A stretch of 10,419 bases of DNA from CAYHZL01 sp964361075 (lineage in GTDB: Bacteria; Bacteroidota; Ignavibacteria; UBA10030; UBA8401). The stretch spans positions 1 through 10,419 of the forward strand of contig CAYHZL010000128.1 in NCBI GenBank assembly GCA_964361075.1, written 5' to 3'. Positions 1 to 5,562 of this stretch are shown piece after piece. The position numbers and the translations under genes are program-made. Position 1 is the stretch's first letter. Each line of letters opens with the position of its first letter. The notes below the pieces were generated by a model. It was not told where the DNA came from. It saw nothing but the letters and a program-made list of their open reading frames with translations, and ran no database searches.

Positions 1-7
1 CTGTAAG

Positions 8-37
8 TCCGCCGTCTTTTTGGCGGAGGGATTTTTT
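8..37 (+). terminator. Hairpin with T-run, possible terminator of an upstream gene
   Basis: A 6-bp stem (TCCGCC at 8-13 pairing with GGCGGA at 22-27) encloses an 8-nt loop. GGGA and six T follow. The gap between stem and T-run is longer than in an ideal intrinsic terminator, and the gene it would serve lies outside the window, so the call is tentative. Confidence 0.45.
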
Positions 38-86
38 GAATCAACATTTACGCTGAGGAGTTACAAAAATTTATTCGTTGCTACTG

Positions 87-94
87 TATCTTTG
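87..94 (+). promoter_or_regulatory. Candidate -7 element (TAnnTTTG type) upstream of rsmA
   Basis: TATCTTTG matches exactly the TAnnTTTG -7 box known from Bacteroidetes primary-sigma promoters and lies 77 nt before the rsmA start. I see no good -33 TTTG at the usual spacing, and an 8-mer with two free positions occurs often by chance in AT-rich DNA. This is only a candidate. Confidence 0.25.
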
Positions 95-170
95 TCATTT
101 TGCCTTGTTGTTGCAGTATTAGCTTTCGCAGACAGAATAGTACCTGAGTCCATACATCCATAAATATCCC

Positions 171-992
171 GTGCACAAACCAAAAAAATCTCTCGGTCAA
201 AACTTTCTTCACGATACAAACATTGCGATTAAAATTGTCCGCTTGTTTAACCCACAACCGAATGATGTTGTTGTTGAAATAGGACCCGGGCAAGGCGCAC
301 TGACATCGCTCTTGCTGGAACATTTGCCGCATCTTACCGCAATAGAGTTAGACGATATGCTTGCCAAAGAATTGCAGACACGTTTCGGCGAAAAGCTTAC
401 ACTTCTTCATAACGATGTGCTTCATGTTTCCTGGAATGAAATTTTTTCACAGCATCAAAAAAAACTTCGCATCATCGGCAATATTCCCTACTATATTACA
501 ACACCAATTTTGTTTCACATCATTGATTCCGCTGCCGTAATAAAAAATTTTACAGTGATGATGCAAACAGAAGTGGCGCAGCGTCTTATTGCAAAGCCCC
601 GAACAAAAGAATACGGCATTCTTTCTATTTTAATCCAATACTATTCAACTCCGAAAATGTTGTTCGGTGTTTCGAGTACTTCCTTTTTTCCGGTTCCATC
701 GGTAACATCGGCAGTTATTTCGTTGGATTTTGAATCGCCATTTCCCGAACGTGCAATAAATGATACATTCTTTCGCACCATCGTGCGCGGCACATTTGGC
801 AAACGAAGAAAAACATTGCGGAATGGATTGAAGAGTTTGGGAATTCCAGCAGAAGCATTCGAACAGATTTCTTTTGATTTTGACCGTCGCCCCGAAGAAC
901 TTTCCGTGCAGGAATTTGTAACACTCGCAAATCAACTTATGCCGTATGCGTCATCGGTTGTTTCTGTTTTTATGGAGGAGAGTGAGTTGTAA
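171..992 (+). CDS. rsmA: 16S rRNA (adenine(1518)-N(6)/adenine(1519)-N(6))-dimethyltransferase RsmA/KsgA
   Basis: This enzyme uses S-adenosylmethionine to dimethylate two adjacent adenines in the 3' terminal helix of 16S rRNA, a late step in small-subunit maturation. All family marks are visible: the N-terminal KKSLGQNFL (residues 5-13), the SAM-binding motif VEIGPGQGALT (35-45), the acidic IELDD loop (58-62), ND at 81-82, the catalytic NIPYYI motif (104-109; NLPYNI-type in E. coli), and the basic C-terminal FGKRRKTLRN rRNA-binding stretch (209-218). At 273 residues the length is normal. The start is GTG: an in-frame stop lies at 138-140 and no ATG intervenes, and this start puts KKSLGQNFL at the usual distance. 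No Shine-Dalgarno sequence is evident. The stop overlaps the start of the next gene (TAATG). Confidence 0.96.
   Translation: MHKPKKSLGQNFLHDTNIAIKIVRLFNPQPNDVVVEIGPGQGALTSLLLEHLPHLTAIELDDMLAKELQTRFGEKLTLLHNDVLHVSWNEIFSQHQKKLRIIGNIPYYITTPILFHIIDSAAVIKNFTVMMQTEVAQRLIAKPRTKEYGILSILIQYYSTPKMLFGVSSTSFFPVPSVTSAVISLDFESPFPERAINDTFFRTIVRGTFGKRRKTLRNGLKSLGIPAEAFEQISFDFDRRPEELSVQEFVTLANQLMPYASSVVSVFMEESEL
974..980 (+). promoter_or_regulatory. Ribosome binding site of the PAP2 gene, inside rsmA
   Basis: GGAGGAG is a near-perfect Shine-Dalgarno sequence 11 nt before the ATG at 992. It lies within the last codons of rsmA, which together with the TAATG overlap suggests translational coupling of the two genes. 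Confidence 0.7.
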
Positions 993-1939
993 TGAAAAAA
1001 AATTTTTCCCTCTCGGCGTTTCTCTCGCTTCAGATTGCTGATGTAACGACAATAGTTTTTTTAAATCTTCTTTCTCTGCTCCATCTGTTTTTTTATACCC
1101 GCATTGCAGATTGGTATGTTTTTGTATCGCTAAATTCTGCGCTAAGTGCTGCAATTTTTTTTCTCGCGCAAAAGACAACACTCTCGTCTCCGCTCTCGTT
1201 ACGTCTCCTTCGCCATTGGTATCTTGCGCCAATGATTCTGTATATTTTTAAAGAAACGTACTTCATGGTGCATCCAATCCACCCTGCTGATTTTGATTGG
1301 CTTCTTATCAATATTGATTATAGCATCTTCGGTGTACATCCAACGCAATGGATTATGCGATTTGCAAATCCGGTTATGACAGAACTATTGCAAATCAGTT
1401 ATGCATCGTACTACATTCTTCTTGTAACACCGATGTATGAATTATATCGAGAAGAAAAATTTGAAGATTTTTACTGGGGCGCCTTCCTCATCATTTATGG
1501 ATTTTATCTTTCCTATATCGGTTACTTTTTGCTGCCGGCAGTTGGTCCTCGTTTCACGTTACATAATTTTTTATCTGTTGATGCCGAATTGCCCGGGATA
1601 TTTTTTACACAGTACTTGCGCGATTTTGTGAATGCCGGTGAATCTATTCCGAAAGGAATTGCCAATGCAGTCCAGTTTGCACAACGCGATGTGTTTCCCA
1701 GCGGACACACGCAGCTTACATTAGTAACGCTCTATGTTGCGTTCACCAAAAAAATTAAAAGCAGATGGGTGATGCTGATTTTTGGATTGTTACTCATCGT
1801 TTCCACAGTCTATCTTCGCTACCATTATGTTGTTGATGTTGCCTGCGGAATACTGTTTTTCATCTTCACCATTTGGAGTGGAAAGAAAATAAATAGCTGG
1901 TGGAATTCTGTGCGTGCGGTAAAAGTTGAACTGAACTGA
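992..1939 (+). CDS. PAP2-superfamily integral membrane phosphatase/phosphotransferase (PAP2_3/Aur1-like)
   Basis: This is a 315-residue membrane protein with several hydrophobic segments (roughly 20-60, 75-92, 135-150, 162-182, 257-275 and 282-295). It carries two PAP2 signature motifs: PSGH at 236-239 and RYHYVVD at 276-282. By family analogy His278 would be the nucleophile, supported by Asp282, with His239 as general acid. The usual first motif (KxxxxxxRP) is not obvious; instead there is LLPAVGPRF at 180-188, typical of the PAP2_3 group that includes inositolphosphoryl-ceramide-synthase-like proteins. It may dephosphorylate or transfer headgroups of membrane lipids (phosphatidate, undecaprenyl-pyrophosphate or an inositol/sphingolipid-type substrate); the sequence does not settle which. 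Its ATG overlaps the rsmA stop by one base, so the two are presumably co-transcribed. No functional link to rRNA methylation is apparent. Confidence 0.85.
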   Translation: MKKNFSLSAFLSLQIADVTTIVFLNLLSLLHLFFYTRIADWYVFVSLNSALSAAIFFLAQKTTLSSPLSLRLLRHWYLAPMILYIFKETYFMVHPIHPADFDWLLINIDYSIFGVHPTQWIMRFANPVMTELLQISYASYYILLVTPMYELYREEKFEDFYWGAFLIIYGFYLSYIGYFLLPAVGPRFTLHNFLSVDAELPGIFFTQYLRDFVNAGESIPKGIANAVQFAQRDVFPSGHTQLTLVTLYVAFTKKIKSRWVMLIFGLLLIVSTVYLRYHYVVDVACGILFFIFTIWSGKKINSWWNSVRAVKVELN

Positions 1940-1947
1940 AAAATTTC

Positions 1948-1978
1948 TTGCCTTGCTCAGTAATTTTTTTTATCTTTA
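1948..1978 (+). promoter_or_regulatory. Possible promoter ahead of tRNA-His
   Basis: TTG at 1948-1950 and TATCTTTA at 1971-1978 are separated by 20 nt, close to the Bacteroidetes TTG-N17-20-TAnnTTTG layout, with the last position mismatched. The terminator-like hairpin immediately downstream would sit at the very start of such a transcript. That makes the assignment weak or, if real, points to attenuation. Confidence 0.22.
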
Positions 1979-1987
1979 TAGAGTAAT

Positions 1988-2017
1988 AAAAAAAGCCACG
2001 CTACAGCGTGGTTTTTT
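1988..2017 (+). terminator. Intrinsic terminator of the rsmA-PAP2 operon, possibly bidirectional
   Basis: CCACGC/GCGTGG (1996-2001 and 2006-2011) forms a 6-bp stem with a TACA tetraloop, extended by one possible wobble pair. Six T follow, and a run of seven A precedes, so it could also work on the opposite strand. Confidence 0.8.
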
Positions 2018-2034
2018 AGTCTATAAAGTGGCAT

Positions 2035-2109
2035 GGTGGCCATAGTTCAGTCGGTTAGAACGCCAGGTTGTGGCCCTGGAGGTCGTGGGTTCAAATCCCA
2101 CTGGTCACC
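2035..2109 (+). tRNA. tRNA-His (GTG anticodon)
   Basis: The cloverleaf is complete. The acceptor GTGGCCA pairs with TGGTCAC, with one G-U pair. The anticodon stem CCAGG/CCTGG encloses loop TTGTGGC with anticodon GTG. The T arm is GTGGG/CCCAC around TTCAAAT. Two histidine-tRNA identity marks are present in the DNA: the extra G at -1 (base 2035) and C73 (base 2109). The 3' CCA is not encoded and must be added after transcription. It is the first of two tRNA genes on this strand. Confidence 0.96.
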
Positions 2110-2113
2110 CGGT

Positions 2114-2231
2114 ACAGTTAACAATGAACAATTAGCATAAGATTAATGAATTTCATTTTTGTCTCAATTATTTCTTTGGTTGAAATAAAAAAATAACAAT
2201 ATCCGTCTGCTAATTGCTAATTGTAAACTGT
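2114..2231. repeat. Small AT-rich inverted-repeat element between two tRNA genes
   Basis: Two arms of about 24 nt, at 2114-2137 and 2208-2231, are imperfect reverse complements with about three mismatches. The left arm begins ACAGTTAACAATG and the right arm ends GTAAACTGT. The roughly 70-nt interior is AT-rich and contains a second inverted pair, ATTTCA and TGAAAT. No reading frame of note is present. It could fold as a hairpin in a joint tRNA transcript, or be a degraded miniature inverted-repeat element. Confidence 0.6.
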
Positions 2232-2244
2232 TAATTGTAAAAAT

Positions 2245-2319
2245 GCACCCATCGTCTAGGGGTTAGGACACGAGCTTTTCAAGCTTGTAACACGGGTTCA
2301 ATTCCCGTTGGGTGTACCA
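2245..2319 (+). tRNA. tRNA-Glu (TTC anticodon)
   Basis: The cloverleaf has acceptor GCACCCA/TGGGTGT, D-arm CGTCTAGGGGTTAGGACAC typical of tRNA-Glu, and anticodon stem CGAGC/GCTTG with loop TTTTCAA (anticodon TTC). The T arm is ACGGG/CCCGT around TTCAATT. The 3' CCA is encoded (2317-2319), unlike the neighbouring tRNA-His. The first acceptor pair reads G1-U72, a wobble, and the discriminator base is A. Confidence 0.94.
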
Positions 2320-2323
2320 AATG

Positions 2324-2358
2324 GCACTGATCAAGATTTTTTTGGTCAGTGCTTTTTT
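2324..2358 (+). terminator. Intrinsic terminator downstream of tRNA-Glu
   Basis: A 9-bp stem (GCACTGATC at 2324-2332 with GGTCAGTGC at 2344-2352, one T-G wobble) has an 11-nt loop and is followed directly by six T. It is well placed to end the tRNA transcript, five bases after the CCA end. Confidence 0.9.
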
Positions 2359-2375
2359 GTTTTAGTGTATCGGTA

Positions 2376-2428
2376 GTGATGCCATGACTCTGGCGAAGCC
2401 ATCCCTTTGGGAAGAATCATGGCATCAC
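2376..2428. repeat. Short palindromic repeat (core shared with 8164-8370)
   Basis: Perfect 12-nt inverted arms (GTGATGCCATGA at 2376-2387, TCATGGCATCAC at 2417-2428) enclose a 29-nt core containing a GGCGAAGCCATCCC-type segment. The same core with two mismatches lies at 8184-8205, also next to a GTCATGCCATGAG arm, so the two are copies of one repeat. It lies 50 bp beyond the stop of the gene on the minus strand and may also act as its 3' stem-loop, although no T-run follows. Confidence 0.8.
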
Positions 2429-2477
2429 TTGTGTCTAAAATTATTTCATCAGCAACATCTGCAAACAACGCGCGGAA

Positions 2478-5369
2478 CTATTTGATTATCAACATTTTCT
2501 TTAATGCTGTGAAAGAACCTGATTCGATGCGATAGAAATAAATACCGCTCGAAAGTTTGCCTGCATTCAATGACACTTGATATCTGCCCGCATTTTGATG
2601 CTCGTTCACTACGGTTACTACCTCTTGACCAAGAATATTGTAAATCTTCATTGTTACAAGGTTATCAAACGGAATTTGGTAATTGATCGTTGTGGATGGA
2701 TTGAACGGATTCGGATAGTTTTGATCTAACGAATAAATTTTTACCACACCATCATCTTCACGCCTTACGGAAGTTAATACGCTATCATTGCTGAACCAAA
2801 CGAGCGGTTCAGTTCTCGGCGTGCCATTTAATAATGAATCAACAATATCGGGGGTGCTTTGCCATGTATCGCCGGTTGCTTTATGAATAACAAATTTATA
2901 AATAATTTTCTTTACCGAAGTAATATTGAATGTGCCTTTATAGATACTATCAGTGCTATTACCAGCCAACACGTAAGCATTGCCGGACCAACCACTAAAG
3001 TCTCCACGAACAACAACTGAATCCTTCGCTTTATCAAACTTCGCAAATTTCAATTGTTTCTTCATGTTCACTTGGAATGTGATGAAGTTGTCGGAATACA
3101 CTGTTGTGCTATCATTATTGAAATACACAATTTTTAGTATCCGCGGTGTGGAAGGAATTGTATCTTTTCGGTCATTACTCGATTCCCACTGATCGCCGGC
3201 AACATTTGGGCTGAGCTTAACAAATTTATACGTAATACTTTTTGGTGCATTAGGTACAGAAAATGTGCCAACATAAACGCTATCGCCATCTGGATCGGAT
3301 AACTTTAAAGCATTGCCGCCCCAGCCATTAAAATCTCCACGAACGACAACCGTATCTTTTGCTTTGTCGAATCTTTTAATTTTCATCTGCGTGCTCATGT
3401 TCACTTGGAATGTAACTTGATCAACATATACTTTTCCAAGTTTAGTAACTTCCGTTGCTGTTAATGGATAATTCCACATTGAAACTTCAGCAATATCAAT
3501 ATCTCCATCATCACCATCATCATCACCGAACATTAACAAAAGACTATCAAGTGCAAATCTACCATCTACGGCAAGAGGTGTTCCAACTTTTAGAATTGTT
3601 CCATCTAAATAGGTGTCGTGTTGTACACCATTTTTTACGGTGATAACAAATCTATGCCAGTCGTTTATCGAAACTGCTGCTGTTGAATATCCAGTTGCCG
3701 TTGTTCCAACAAGTCCTGTCGTTTTCTTAATAAAACAATCTCCATCATCAGTATTGCTCGGATTGAGTTGGAAGAAAGTATACCATTTGGTAAGATCCGG
3801 AATTTTAAAGTCAATCAATATCGAGTATTCGTTAACACGATGAAGAGAATCTGCACCGCCGCCATTTGGCGCAAATCCGTGTGTTAATTTATAATGACTT
3901 CCTTTAAAAATTCTTACTGCGCCATTGCCGGCACTTGGACCAGGTACAACAGAATCTCTTCCTACAAGCACAAGGTCTTTTCCATAACCAGGTACTGCTG
4001 CGACTGTATTTAATGGATTGTCGAATGTCCATTTCCCTTGATTTGAAACAAATACTTTTCCAAGATTCGCAACTTCTGTTGCTGTTAATGTATTATCCCA
4101 TATACTAACTTCTGCAATATCAATATCTCCATCATCACCATCATCATCACCAAACATTAACAAAAGACTGTCAAGCGCAAATCTGCCATCAATAGCAAGC
4201 GGGGTTCCAACTTTTAAAATTTTTCCATCTAAATAAATGTCATGTTGCACACCATTGTTTACAGTGATTACAAATCTATGCCAGTCGTTTGGTGTTACTG
4301 CTGCTGTTGAATATCCGGAGGCAGTTGTTCCAACAAGTCCTGTCGTTTTCTTAATAAAACAATCTCCATCATCAGTATTGCTCGGATTGAGCTGGAAGAA
4401 AGTATACCATTTGGTAAGATCCGGAATTTTAAAATCAATCATGATTGAATATTTGTTCACACGATGAAGTGAATCCGCACCAGCGCCATTTTGCGGAAAT
4501 CCATGTGTTAATTTATAATGACTTCCCTTGAAAATTCTTACAGCGCCATTACCTGCACTTGGACCAGGCACAACAGAATCTTTTCCAACAAGAACAAGAT
4601 CATTTCCAAAGCCCGGAACTGCGGCGGTTGTCTTTAATGGATTGTCGAATGTCCATTTTCCTTGTGATAAGGTTGTGGCAACTGTTTTTAAAGCAGCAAC
4701 CTCACTTGAGGTTAATGCATAATTCCAGATACTAACTTCTGCAACGTCAATATCTCCGTCATCACCATCATTATCAGCAAACATCAACAATAAACTGTCG
4801 AGTGCAAATCTACCATCAACAGCAAGCGGGGTTCCAACTTTTAGAATTTGTCCGTCTAAATAGGTGTCATGTTGCACGCCATTTTTTATTGTAATGACAA
4901 ATCTATGCCAGACGTTAGGTGTTACTGCTGCCGTTGAATATCCGGTTGCAGTTGTTCCAACAAGTCCTGTTGTTGATTTAATGAAACAATCACCATCGCT
5001 CGTATTGGTCGAATCGGTTTGAAAGAAAGTATACCATTTGGTAAGATCCGGAATTTTGAAATCTACCAATACCGAATATTCGTTCACACGATGAAGGGAA
5101 TCCGCACCACCGCCATTTTTCGGAAATCCATGTGTCAATTTATAATAACTTCCTTTGAAAATTCTTACTGCACCATTACCTGCCCTTGGACCCGCAACGA
5201 CAGAATCTTTTCCAACAAGCACAAGGTCTTTCCCCCCCAAAGATGCAGCAGTTGTATTTAAAGGATTGTCGAAAGTCCATTTTTTTTGAAGTTTTTGTCC
5301 GTATCCGTTTGTGGATACAAGAACTATTGCGGTAAGCAATAGTAAGTTTTTGCGAAACAAGTTTTTCAT
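2478..5369 (-). CDS. T9SS-secreted protein with three LamG domains and two starch/glycogen-binding-like modules
   Basis: This 963-residue surface or secreted protein starts with a signal peptide (KNLFRKNLLLLTAIVLVSTN..., to about residue 24). Three concanavalin-like LamG domains follow at about 30-237, 238-445 and 446-649. They are built as near-copies of 208 residues, each opening with KWTFDNPL and each carrying GDCFI, WHRFVIT and an Asp-rich segment like DDDGDDGDID that could bind calcium. Two beta-sandwich modules at about 652-760 and 763-868 share TFQVNM...VVVRGDF(N/S)GW and resemble CBM48/glycogen-binding folds. The last 85 residues are a T9SS type A sorting tail starting LDQNYPNPFNPSTTI. 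The ATG has an AAAGGAG ribosome site at 9 nt. No catalytic domain is visible, so a binding or adhesive role toward a polysaccharide is inferred; the ligand is unknown. It lies downstream of, and may share a transcript with, the metallophosphoesterase gene. Confidence 0.88.
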   Translation of the reverse strand: MKNLFRKNLLLLTAIVLVSTNGYGQKLQKKWTFDNPLNTTAASLGGKDLVLVGKDSVVAGPRAGNGAVRIFKGSYYKLTHGFPKNGGGADSLHRVNEYSVLVDFKIPDLTKWYTFFQTDSTNTSDGDCFIKSTTGLVGTTATGYSTAAVTPNVWHRFVITIKNGVQHDTYLDGQILKVGTPLAVDGRFALDSLLLMFADNDGDDGDIDVAEVSIWNYALTSSEVAALKTVATTLSQGKWTFDNPLKTTAAVPGFGNDLVLVGKDSVVPGPSAGNGAVRIFKGSHYKLTHGFPQNGAGADSLHRVNKYSIMIDFKIPDLTKWYTFFQLNPSNTDDGDCFIKKTTGLVGTTASGYSTAAVTPNDWHRFVITVNNGVQHDIYLDGKILKVGTPLAIDGRFALDSLLLMFGDDDGDDGDIDIAEVSIWDNTLTATEVANLGKVFVSNQGKWTFDNPLNTVAAVPGYGKDLVLVGRDSVVPGPSAGNGAVRIFKGSHYKLTHGFAPNGGGADSLHRVNEYSILIDFKIPDLTKWYTFFQLNPSNTDDGDCFIKKTTGLVGTTATGYSTAAVSINDWHRFVITVKNGVQHDTYLDGTILKVGTPLAVDGRFALDSLLLMFGDDDGDDGDIDIAEVSMWNYPLTATEVTKLGKVYVDQVTFQVNMSTQMKIKRFDKAKDTVVVRGDFNGWGGNALKLSDPDGDSVYVGTFSVPNAPKSITYKFVKLSPNVAGDQWESSNDRKDTIPSTPRILKIVYFNNDSTTVYSDNFITFQVNMKKQLKFAKFDKAKDSVVVRGDFSGWSGNAYVLAGNSTDSIYKGTFNITSVKKIIYKFVIHKATGDTWQSTPDIVDSLLNGTPRTEPLVWFSNDSVLTSVRREDDGVVKIYSLDQNYPNPFNPSTTINYQIPFDNLVTMKIYNILGQEVVTVVNEHQNAGRYQVSLNAGKLSSGIYFYRIESGSFTALKKMLIIK
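2766..3416 (-). repeat. Two tandem beta-sandwich (CBM48/E-set-like) modules within the 963-aa protein
   Basis: The modules begin at residues 652 and 763, a period of about 111 residues. Both contain TFQVNM, FDKAKD, VVVRGDF, GW and a GTF strand followed by YKFV. The pattern matches the glycogen-binding/AMPK-beta-like fold of carbohydrate-binding modules. They are diverged at DNA level, in contrast with the LamG repeats next to them, so this duplication looks older. Confidence 0.8.
3423..5282 (-). repeat. Three tandem 624-bp repeats encoding LamG domains
   Basis: Repeat units lie at about 4659-5282, 4035-4658 and 3423-4034. Equivalent landmarks recur at steps of 624 bp; between units one and two the internal step reaches 627 bp because of a one-codon indel. 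Units two and three differ at only about 25 of 208 residues by eye and share long exact DNA stretches, for example around 3711-3790 and 4335-4414. This indicates recent duplication or gene conversion, and the region is prone to copy-number change and assembly collapse. Confidence 0.95.
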
Positions 5370-5378
5370 AATGTATTT

Positions 5379-5385
5379 CTCCTTT
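5379..5385 (-). promoter_or_regulatory. Ribosome binding site for the 963-aa T9SS protein
   Basis: Read on the minus strand this is AAAGGAG, 9 nt before the ATG ending at 5369. It fixes the start and agrees with the signal peptide that follows. Confidence 0.8.
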
Positions 5386-5406
5386 TGTTGGTTGGATGTG
5401 TTAGTT

Positions 5407-5548
5407 ACTCATGTTACGCAGTTGTGAAATTCACCTAATAAAGTAAGTTCGTCATGCCCGAACGCTTTAGTCGGGCATCTATTAATGGATTCCCGCCTAA
5501 AACATGCGGGAATGACGGTGGATTTTTGATTTTTTGCGTAACATGAGT
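5407..5548. repeat. Nested palindrome: one inverted repeat inside another
   Basis: The outer arms are a perfect 14-nt inverted pair (ACTCATGTTACGCA at 5407-5420, TGCGTAACATGAGT at 5535-5548). Inside lies a second, 66-bp element at 5451-5516 with ends GTCATGCCCG and CGGGAATGAC. This inner element splits into two hairpins: ATGCCCGA/TCGGGCAT (5454-5461 and 5471-5478) and TTCCCGC/GCGGGAA (5490-5496 and 5506-5512). The inner element resembles the GTCAT-CCCG...CGGG-ATGAC type extragenic palindromes scattered in many bacterial genomes. It fills most of the 193-bp gap between the two T9SS cargo genes and could also act as a terminator or mRNA-stabilising structure. Confidence 0.88.
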
Positions 5549-5562
5549 TAGTTATATTTTTT

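Noticed and set aside
81..332. 83-residue reading frame on the minus strand overlapping the 5' end of rsmA
   Set aside because: It lies largely antisense to a confidently identified gene, shows no recognisable domain and has no ribosome site.
2324..2358. The tRNA-Glu terminator as a shared terminator for the minus-strand gene
   Set aside because: On the minus strand the stem is followed by CATTTGG and not by a T-run, so it should work on the plus strand only.
3455..3643. Histidine-rich reading frame on the plus strand (run of seven His)
   Set aside because: It is the antisense shadow of the Asp-rich LamG segment; GAT/GAC codons read backwards give CAT/ATC repeats.
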